The notes below the pieces were generated by a model, which searched no databases, was not told the origin of the DNA, and saw only the letters and a program-made list of their open reading frames with translations. A stretch of DNA of 50,156 nt from Caryophanales bacterium (lineage in GTDB: Bacteria; Bacillota_I; Bacilli_A; RFN20; CAG-449): positions 1-50,156 of the forward strand of contig JAQXGN010000006.1 of the NCBI GenBank assembly GCA_029006735.1, read 5' to 3'. The translations under genes and the position numbers were made by a program. Below, piece after piece: positions 44,136 to 50,156 of this stretch; the first letter of the stretch is position 1; the number at the start of each line of letters is the position of its first letter.

Positions 44136-45944
44136 ATGAAAAGAAAGAATATTTTAATTGGCTTAGCCCTTGTGATGGCTTCTTCTACATTGCTTGCAAA
44201 TGTTGTTTCATGCGGTAGTAAAGTTGATAAACCATTTGAAGAAATTAAATTATCAGAATTCGTTGATTATGCAACTGAATTAAAATTAGATAAGAATTCA
44301 GGAAGAAAATTTCTTGAAGTAAATAGTATTAAATCATTAGTTGATGGTGATACTTCTCATTTCTATGTTAATGATAGTGATATTTCTCAATTTCCACCTT
44401 CATTAGAAGTTGATAATGGTGGTATTATCAAGATTAGATATTTAGGTATTGATACTCCTGAATCAACTGGACAAGTTGAAGAATGGGGAAAAACAGCATC
44501 TAATTTCAATAAAGAACATTTAAAAAATGCGGAATCAATCATTATTGAATCAAACGATTCTAAATGGAATCCGGATTCAACTGGTGGACGTTTACTTGCA
44601 TATGTTTGGTATCGTAATGCAGGAGAAACTGAATATAGAAATCTTAATTTAGAGATTTTACAAGCTGGTTTATCTTATGCAAAATCATTAGGTGATTTAT
44701 GTTATAAAGATGATTTCCAAAAAGCATATAACCAAGCTAATGAACATAAGTTATACGTTTTCTCAAAAGCTGCTTCTTCATGGCAACTTGAAGCTAGTAA
44801 AAATGCATTAGTAGATTCAAATGGTTGGATTGTTGGTTCAACAGGATCAAATCAATCAATTATTTCATTTAATAGAGATAAGATTGAAAAAGTGAATACT
44901 CTAGGTGTTTATAATTCTAATGGTGATTTATTAAAATCAACAAAACTTATTGAATTAGTCGCTCAAGATGCTGAATTTAGATTAGGTTTAGAGATTAAAG
45001 GAAAAACATATTATGTGTTAGGTGATCTTCAAGATGGTAAAGGCGAAGTAACAGAAGACATTGATTTAGCAAGAGTTTATCATATTGAAAAAGATGCTTC
45101 TAAAAAAGGCTACTACAACATTTATTATCAATTAGAAGAAAACGAACCAAAAACTTTCTTCACAATTAATAACTCAAATAATATCTCTTATATGCAAAGA
45201 GATCCAAATTTCTATTACGGTTCATTTATTAATACAACAATTAAACAATTAAGAACGATGAAAGATGATGAAGAAAAAGGATATCTAAGCAAATTAGTTC
45301 GTTTTGAAGGAATTGTAACTAGAATCTCTGGTCAAACTGTATACGTTCAAGATTATGATTCAGAAAGAGATTTAAATTATGGTATGCAAGTTTATTTAGG
45401 ATATAACTTCTCAGGTGGGTCATTAATGGAAGTAGGTAATCGTCTGTCAATTTGTGGAACATTTACAAAATATGAAGAAGCTGGTACTTATCAAGTTTCA
45501 GGCTTAGAATACATGAGAACAAAACCTAATTATGAGAAGAACACAAAATTAATATCTACTGGTAATGAGATAACAAGAAGAACATTAACACCAGCAGATT
45601 TTACTAGAACAACAGTTGAAGAATCAGAAAAAGATGAAGATGGTTATGGCGTTTCTTTCATTGAAGCTTTGATGAATTCGGAAGTGGAAATGAATGATGT
45701 AACTGTTACTAAGGTATATACTACTCAAAGTGGTACTTCTCAAGGAGCGATGACTTTAACAGTTAAAGATGCAAGTGGTAAAACTTGCACAGTAAGAACT
45801 GAAAAGATTTATAAAGAAAAGAATGTTCTTGCAACAGAAGAAGATTTCTTAAATAAAACAATTTCAGTTAAAGGAATAGTTGATTGCTATAATGAATCTT
45901 ATCAATTAAGATTATTCTCATATAGTGATGTCACATTTAAATAA
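44136..45944 (+). CDS. Surface thermonuclease-type lipoprotein with OB-fold tail
   Basis: This 602-residue protein has an N-terminal lipoprotein signal (Cys26). The SNase domain (about 62-215) keeps the staphylococcal-nuclease active set: Asp70 and Asp72 in VDGDT, Arg101, Asp106 and Glu109 in IRYLGIDTPES, and Arg152 in GGRLLAYVW. SNase enzymes cut DNA and RNA with Ca2+. The rest contains OB-fold-like modules: one around LVRFEGIVTRI with VYVQD and VGNRLSICGTF, another near the end (EVEMNDVTVTKVY with KTISVKGIVDC). It follows paralog B by 9 bases. Extracellular nucleic acid is the likely substrate, with products perhaps taken up by the neighbouring importer. Confidence 0.87.
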   Translation: MKRKNILIGLALVMASSTLLANVVSCGSKVDKPFEEIKLSEFVDYATELKLDKNSGRKFLEVNSIKSLVDGDTSHFYVNDSDISQFPPSLEVDNGGIIKIRYLGIDTPESTGQVEEWGKTASNFNKEHLKNAESIIIESNDSKWNPDSTGGRLLAYVWYRNAGETEYRNLNLEILQAGLSYAKSLGDLCYKDDFQKAYNQANEHKLYVFSKAASSWQLEASKNALVDSNGWIVGSTGSNQSIISFNRDKIEKVNTLGVYNSNGDLLKSTKLIELVAQDAEFRLGLEIKGKTYYVLGDLQDGKGEVTEDIDLARVYHIEKDASKKGYYNIYYQLEENEPKTFFTINNSNNISYMQRDPNFYYGSFINTTIKQLRTMKDDEEKGYLSKLVRFEGIVTRISGQTVYVQDYDSERDLNYGMQVYLGYNFSGGSLMEVGNRLSICGTFTKYEEAGTYQVSGLEYMRTKPNYEKNTKLISTGNEITRRTLTPADFTRTTVEESEKDEDGYGVSFIEALMNSEVEMNDVTVTKVYTTQSGTSQGAMTLTVKDASGKTCTVRTEKIYKEKNVLATEEDFLNKTISVKGIVDCYNESYQLRLFSYSDVTFK

Positions 45945-45963
45945 TTTTGGAAAGGGGAGTAAA

Positions 45964-48315
45964 ATGAAATTAAATAAAATATTGACATTATCTGCATCTG
46001 TATTAATGGCATTAACATTAGCAGGTTGTGGAGGCAACAATAATAGCAACGAAGGAAATAACAATAACGATGTTCTTGTTGCTGCAGCAGAATATTTATT
46101 CCAAATGTATAGAGAAGACAATGGATCTGTATTAAATGGGGATAAAGATCTTGTAACATTAGTTGTTATTGAAGGTAAAAAGATTAACGTTACATGGGAA
46201 CTTAATGTTACATCAGGCGTTCAAGATGTAATTAAAATTGAGAAAAAAGACGATAAACACGTTAGTATCGTAACAGGTTATTGGGACGGAAAGATTACAG
46301 AAGAAACATCATTCACAGTTACTCCAACAATGACTTATGAAGATACATCAAAATCTATTACAGAATTATTAGAAGATAATAAAGGTGTATTAAGTTTTAC
46401 AACTTCTGCTTTAACTTTGGGAACTCATGATGATTGGGTCAATCTCGCAAATGATAAAACAACACCAATTACTTTAAAAGGTACTGTTGTAGCAATTAAT
46501 AACCCAGAAGGATCATCATCTTCTAAAGGTTCTATTTATTTACAAGATAAAGATGGATTTGGTTATTATGTATATAACGCAGTTCCAAATGATGGAAAAA
46601 CATATGCTAAAGCAGGCGATACAATTATTGTTTCTGGTACAAGAAGCGATTATAGCGGTCAAGAAGAATTTGCAAAAGAAGCAAAATATGTTATTTTAGA
46701 TACTACATCAGCAGATGTTGTTTATTTAGATGCAACTGAAGCATTTGCTTCTGCAACTTCAAACGCTTCATCTGTTCTTGGAGCAACATATCAAAATAGA
46801 CCTATTGAATTAAAAGGTTGTACTCCAGTTAGTGTTGATGGTTCTTATTATTATTTTACAGTCGGTTCAGGAACAACAAAATTTAATATTTATAAAAATA
46901 ATTATTTCTTAACAACAGAAGAAAATAATGCTTGGACTAAATTATTCGAACAAGCTTTATCTGAAGGAAGAACATTTGATCTTAAAGGTATTGCAACAGT
47001 TTATTCAAATGCATATCAAATTTATTTCAATAGTGATAGCAAAAATGCAAATATTACTTTAGGTCAAGGGTTATCATTAGAACAAAAGAAAGAAAGTGTC
47101 AAATTAGCATTTGAATCTGCAATTAAAGATTCTTATGATAAAGATGGTGAAATCACATTTAATCTTCCTACATATGTTACAAGTTATACATTATCTTCAA
47201 CAGGTACAACAATTGTTCCAAGCGAAGATAAGCAAAAATTTGTTGTTACATTAACAAATAGTGAAGTAACAAATGATTTAACTATTGTCGCTAAAATCGG
47301 TGATGAAGAAGCTACATTTACAAAAACTGCAGTAACTGAAGATAATACATATGATAAATACGAAGGAACATTGTTATGGTCTGATTTACAAGCTACTACA
47401 GAAGAAAAAACAAATACAATTAAAGCATCTAAAGGTGCAAATTTAGTAGATGTAAATGTTAGATATAATAATATTGGTGATAAATCTTCTTATAATGAAA
47501 TGGATTTATTAGCAAAATCTGATACATGTGAAGGTGGATATATCCATTTATCAGTAGAAGAAGGCACTATCTTAAAAGTAATCGTTCATTTATATAGATT
47601 TGATAATGTTGATATTTATGCAGGTTCAGATAATACTTCAGCAGCATTATCAGAAACAAAAGAAACAAGTTCAAATGATTTATATGTTACTGCTACTCCA
47701 AATTCAAAAGAAGTCTATATTCATAACGCATCTAGCCATAACAATTCTGTTATGGATGTAAAAGTTGTGGTTGGTAAACTTGCTTCTGAAGATACTCCAG
47801 TTCTCAAACAAGGTATTAATTTAAATAGTATCCCTGCCTTTGCTAATTTAGATAAAGGTGCTGTATATTTTGATGGAGTTACAGTAGAATTTACATATGA
47901 AGGGGCTAAATGGACAACAAATCCAGAAAAAGTATTTGGTAGACCAGCAGAAGCATATAATCCTACTCTTAATTCATTAGGTGTTATGCAATTTAAGAAA
48001 GAATCTACTATTATGCAAAATGTTGAACCAATGGCAGGGTATAAAACAGTTACAATTAATTGGTATGCAACATATAGCTCAGAAGCAACAAACTATTTCC
48101 CAATTGTTGCTGCAGGTACAAGTGCAGATAGTTTAGTTGATGTAACGGCAGATCAAAAAGAAGCATTAAATGGTGTTGATACTGGCTTAAAAGATGGTAA
48201 TTACTCAGTTTATAAATACCAAAATACATATACTCTTCCTGCAGATGCTACATATTTTGCAATTAAATCTGGTTCAGGATTAGTTTTCGCAGACGAAATT
48301 ATTTTTGCTAAATAA
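45964..48315 (+). CDS. Large surface lipoprotein with OB-fold domain
   Basis: This 783-residue lipoprotein has lipobox LAGC (Cys22) followed by an Asn-rich linker. Residues about 40-125 look like an Ig-type beta domain. An OB-fold domain follows at about 168-246 (ITLKGTVVAI, IYLQDKDGFGYYVY, AGDTIIVSGT), matching the pattern in the nuclease tail. Then come further beta-rich stretches without catalytic motifs that I recognise. The start is the ATG at 45964 after AAAGGGGAG, not an earlier in-frame ATG at 45925 that lies inside the nuclease gene. It is the last gene of the importer operon; binding of nucleic acid or another polymer is inferred from the OB fold alone. Confidence 0.72.
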   Translation: MKLNKILTLSASVLMALTLAGCGGNNNSNEGNNNNDVLVAAAEYLFQMYREDNGSVLNGDKDLVTLVVIEGKKINVTWELNVTSGVQDVIKIEKKDDKHVSIVTGYWDGKITEETSFTVTPTMTYEDTSKSITELLEDNKGVLSFTTSALTLGTHDDWVNLANDKTTPITLKGTVVAINNPEGSSSSKGSIYLQDKDGFGYYVYNAVPNDGKTYAKAGDTIIVSGTRSDYSGQEEFAKEAKYVILDTTSADVVYLDATEAFASATSNASSVLGATYQNRPIELKGCTPVSVDGSYYYFTVGSGTTKFNIYKNNYFLTTEENNAWTKLFEQALSEGRTFDLKGIATVYSNAYQIYFNSDSKNANITLGQGLSLEQKKESVKLAFESAIKDSYDKDGEITFNLPTYVTSYTLSSTGTTIVPSEDKQKFVVTLTNSEVTNDLTIVAKIGDEEATFTKTAVTEDNTYDKYEGTLLWSDLQATTEEKTNTIKASKGANLVDVNVRYNNIGDKSSYNEMDLLAKSDTCEGGYIHLSVEEGTILKVIVHLYRFDNVDIYAGSDNTSAALSETKETSSNDLYVTATPNSKEVYIHNASSHNNSVMDVKVVVGKLASEDTPVLKQGINLNSIPAFANLDKGAVYFDGVTVEFTYEGAKWTTNPEKVFGRPAEAYNPTLNSLGVMQFKKESTIMQNVEPMAGYKTVTINWYATYSSEATNYFPIVAAGTSADSLVDVTADQKEALNGVDTGLKDGNYSVYKYQNTYTLPADATYFAIKSGSGLVFADEIIFAK

Positions 48316-48345
48316 TATTCAATTTTAGGAAAATAAGGACAAATA

Positions 48346-48374
48346 AAAGGCAATTCGCAAGGATTGCCTTTTTT
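48346..48374. terminator. Bidirectional terminator between the importer operon and the LysM gene
   Basis: AAAGGCAAT (48346-48354), an 8-base loop, ATTGCCTTT (48363-48371), then T to 48374. The convergent minus-strand stop codon at 48373-48375 abuts it. Confidence 0.88.
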
Positions 48375-49056
48375 AATGGAGAATCAGAATCTTATTGATT
48401 ATATAGATTTGCCTCATAGCGTCTTTAAAGACCGTTTCTGCTGTAGAAAAGTCTCTTATTAGTAATTTTAAGGCAAGAGTCTCATTCTCTTTATTTAGGT
48501 CTTCTAAAGCATTATTTAATAGGTCTTTATTCATTCCTGAATTTAAAGTGATTAAATCTTCTTTTAAATTATTTAATTTTTCTTTTGATGTGATGCGATA
48601 TTGTTCTAATGATTTTTTATCTTTAGATTTTAATACAGGGATCAATTCGAATAATTGATCTGTGATAGATGATAATCTTTCACGATATCTAATTAATGTT
48701 AAATCATCAATTCCTTCTAATTCATTTAAAATAATATCGAATTTATCTTGTAAAGATAATTTAACAACTTCTAAATTGTCTTTGGTAAATAGAATAGAAA
48801 AAAATCCTTCTTTGATTAGATGCTCAATTTCTACTAGAGCTAAAGATATTTTTTCGTTCTCTAATTTCATATTTAATACTTGTTCTTCAGAAAAAGAAAC
48901 GATATGAAGGGGTTGACCTTCTACTAAACGGACATATTTAGTAATTCTGTTGTAACGATAAAAGACTTTTTTAGATATATTGTATTTTTCACAGATAGAG
49001 TCTACAGTGTCTCCTTTTTGAACAATATATAAATTTACAATTGATGTTATTTCCAT
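48373..49056 (-). CDS. LysM-domain protein without signal peptide
   Basis: This 227-residue protein has an N-terminal LysM (about residues 9-53): YIVQKGDTVDSICEKYNIS with NRITKYVRLVEGQPLHI. The remainder is Leu/Lys/Glu-rich and probably helical or coiled-coil. No membrane segment or export signal precedes the LysM, which normally binds peptidoglycan outside the cell; it could be released by another route or act inside, as LysM proteins of spore coat or phage-tail type do. I see no partner genes for either. The start is weakly supported by AAGAGGA upstream. Confidence 0.7.
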   Translation of the reverse strand: MEITSIVNLYIVQKGDTVDSICEKYNISKKVFYRYNRITKYVRLVEGQPLHIVSFSEEQVLNMKLENEKISLALVEIEHLIKEGFFSILFTKDNLEVVKLSLQDKFDIILNELEGIDDLTLIRYRERLSSITDQLFELIPVLKSKDKKSLEQYRITSKEKLNNLKEDLITLNSGMNKDLLNNALEDLNKENETLALKLLIRDFSTAETVFKDAMRQIYIINKILILH

Positions 49057-49115
49057 ATAATAAATATCCTCTTAATTAAGAATATGTAAAAAAAATGTTT
49101 TCGTATTACAATTAT

Positions 49116-49144
49116 TTGGAAATATTTATTAAGTATTTTATAAT
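49116..49144 (+). promoter_or_regulatory. Promoter of uridine kinase
   Basis: TTGGAA (49116-49121), 17 bases, TATAAT (49139-49144). It lies 33 bases before the start. Confidence 0.7.
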
Positions 49145-49176
49145 AATAATGATAAATAGTGATGAGGAAGTAAAGT

Positions 49177-49797
49177 ATGAAAAAGGCAATAGTAATCGCA
49201 GTTGCAGGTGGCTCTGCAAGTGGAAAATCTACAGTTGTTGATGAAATATATCATGCATTAGATGGAAAGGATGTCATCGTAATTAAACATGATGATTATT
49301 ATAAAGATCAATCTACACTTACAATGGAACAAAGAAGATTGACAAACTATGACCATCCATCTTCTTTAGAAAATGATCTATTGATTAAGCAATTGAAGCA
49401 ATTAATAAAAGGGGAAGCGATTGATAAACCTATTTATGATTTTAAAAATCATAATAGAAGCGAAATGACTCAACATATTGAACCAAAAAAGGTTATTATT
49501 TTGGATGGTATTTTAGTATTAGAAGATAAACGAATTAGAGATTTATGCGATATTAAAGTGTATGTTGAATGCGATGAAGATATTCGTCTAATTAGAAGAA
49601 TAAAAAGAGATATGGAAGAAAGAGGAAGATCATTTGACTTTGTTATTTCTCAATATTTAACAACAGTTAAACCAATGCATCATTTATTTGTTTCCCCAAC
49701 TAAAAGATATGCGGATATTATTATTCCTAATGATTTTTCTCATGTCGTGGGAGCAGATATTCTGATTGAAAAAATAAAATCTGTGATAAAAGCTTAA
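49177..49797 (+). CDS. udk: Uridine kinase
   Basis: This 206-residue kinase phosphorylates uridine and cytidine, feeding salvaged nucleosides to UMP and CMP. P-loop AGGSASGKST (10-19), HDDYYKD, NYDHPSSLENDLL (the pyrimidine-site Asp-His) and the lid RRIKRDMEERGRS are complete. It is transcribed alone from a clear promoter. Together with the surface nuclease locus it fits use of external nucleic acid, although udk is common in Bacilli anyway. Confidence 0.97.
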   Translation: MKKAIVIAVAGGSASGKSTVVDEIYHALDGKDVIVIKHDDYYKDQSTLTMEQRRLTNYDHPSSLENDLLIKQLKQLIKGEAIDKPIYDFKNHNRSEMTQHIEPKKVIILDGILVLEDKRIRDLCDIKVYVECDEDIRLIRRIKRDMEERGRSFDFVISQYLTTVKPMHHLFVSPTKRYADIIIPNDFSHVVGADILIEKIKSVIKA

Positions 49798-49853
49798 ATT
49801 TATCAATTAATATTTCAAAATTAATAAATATATTTTATTATAATTTAGAAATT

Positions 49854-49929
49854 GAGCCAATAGCTCAGTTGGTAGAGCAACTGACTCTTAATCAGTGGGC
49901 CCGGAGTTCGAGTCTCCGGAGGCGCACCA
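49854..49929 (+). tRNA. tRNA-Lys(CTT) with an irregular acceptor stem
   Basis: This 76-base cloverleaf has D stem GCTC/GAGC with GG in the loop, anticodon stem ACTGA/TCAGT with loop CTCTTAA (anticodon CTT, reads AAG), T stem CGGAG/CTCCG with TTCGAGT, and an encoded CCA. The acceptor arm GAGCCAA / GAGGCGC pairs at only four of seven positions (mismatches at 2, 6 and 7), whereas the other three stems are perfect. It may be a decayed or chimeric gene, or an assembly join near the right-hand IS. Confidence 0.8.
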
Positions 49930-49979
49930 TATTGAAAGCGTAGGTTTGATACCAAGAAAAATAATGGTTTCAAGCCTTT

Positions 49980-50010
49980 TTTGTTACTTTGAAACCTATT
50001 TTTGCATTGT
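49980..50010 (+). repeat. Inverted repeat at the end of the IS66-type element
   Basis: GGTTTCAA and TTGAAACC enclose about 15 bases; a further AGGTTT copy lies upstream near 49942. It lies between the tRNA and the transposase stop and may belong to the element end. Exact borders of the element are not clear. Confidence 0.3.
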
Positions 50011-50051
50011 TCTTCGTATCCGTAAAAGATTTCCAGACTTGAACTGATGAA

Positions 50052-50156
50052 CTACGAAAGATTATATAGTTTGGAAATATTCCAAGGCAAAAGGCTATCT
50101 AACTCATCATCAGACATATTCGGTTTAATTAATTCTAAAACTTTGGCAATGTATTT
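50052..50156 (-). CDS. IS66-family transposase, C-terminal fragment (cut by the window end)
   Basis: The last 34 codons of a gene running leftward from beyond the window. The peptide has the pattern ELIKPNMSDDELDSLLPWN, matching the conserved end of IS66 TnpC transposases (a leucine-rich helix, then LPWN). It ends in TAG at 50052-50054. The element end lies within the 120 bases between here and the tRNA. Confidence 0.75.
   Translation of the reverse strand, partial: KYIAKVLELIKPNMSDDELDSLLPWNISKLYNLS

Noticed and set aside
45902-46159. Minus-strand ORFs across the nuclease/large-lipoprotein junction
   Set aside because: They are antisense to the lipoprotein start, low complexity, and lack a ribosome site or recognisable domain.
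1-50156. Mycoplasma-type genetic code with TGA as Trp
   Set aside because: All coding regions are full length under the standard code, and conserved Trp residues in the proteins are encoded by TGG.
1-50156. CRISPR array, prophage or rRNA operon
   Set aside because: No regularly spaced direct repeats, phage structural genes or rRNA sequence were seen.

Overview
This is an AT-rich (roughly 30% G+C by eye), gene-dense segment of a low-GC Gram-positive bacterial chromosome. Lipoproteins have short Gram-positive-type lipobox signals, genes start at strong GGAGG-type ribosome sites, and the core genes (rex, fakA, plsX, degV, an str operon with tuf directly after fusA) are of Firmicutes/Bacilli type. 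Together with GPH sugar symporters, a thermonuclease-type lipoprotein and many acyltransferases, this suggests a host-associated anaerobe near the Erysipelotrichia/RF39/Mollicutes side of the Bacilli. I cannot name a genus. Conserved tryptophans use TGG and no gene is broken by TGA, yet only one of 43 coding regions ends in TGA. Both ends of the window lie in insertion sequences (IS200-type left, IS66-type right), so it may be a whole contig that stopped at repeats.

Layout. 1-630: IS200-type transposase. 652-3715 (minus strand): ApbE-type FMN transferase lipoprotein, an internally duplicated lipoprotein, and the redox repressor Rex. 3913-6600: hybrid sensor kinase. 6716-8052: thyA-folA. 8090-10491 (minus): two tandem PlsC-type acyltransferases with zinc-ribbon tails. 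10643-17196: AEC permease, purB, purA, a FAD-dependent dehydrogenase and a GPH symporter. 17215-23778: a compact lipid operon of fakA, plsX, a phosphopantetheinyl transferase, an AMP-forming acyl ligase fused to a carrier domain, a double PlsC acyltransferase and a free carrier protein. 23794-24753 (minus): alpha/beta hydrolase with a Cys nucleophile. 24860-25792: DegV/FakB-type fatty-acid binder behind a repeated operator-like motif. 25984-30099: GPH symporter, GNAT acetyltransferase, one-chain L-serine dehydratase, pyrophosphatase. 30346-34690: rpsL-rpsG-fusA-tuf behind a structured leader. 34814-36603: two RDD membrane proteins. 36706-48315: an anchored OB-fold protein, then a CUT1-type ABC importer (ATPase, two permeases, two paralogous binding lipoproteins) followed by a thermonuclease/OB-fold lipoprotein and a large OB-fold lipoprotein. 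48373-49056 (minus): LysM protein. 49177-49797: uridine kinase. Then a tRNA-Lys(CTT) with a poorly paired acceptor stem and the end of an IS66 transposase.

Two loci deserve most attention. The lipid operon holds every activity needed to activate a free acid, load it on a carrier and transfer it twice to an acceptor, next to the FakA/PlsX route for exogenous fatty acids. The importer locus joins a surface nuclease and OB-fold lipoproteins to an ABC importer; with uridine kinase, thymidylate synthase and the purine genes elsewhere in the window this suggests capture and salvage of extracellular nucleic acids. Both functions are inferred. No stretch longer than 300 bases lacks a gene, and no CRISPR array, prophage or rRNA was seen.
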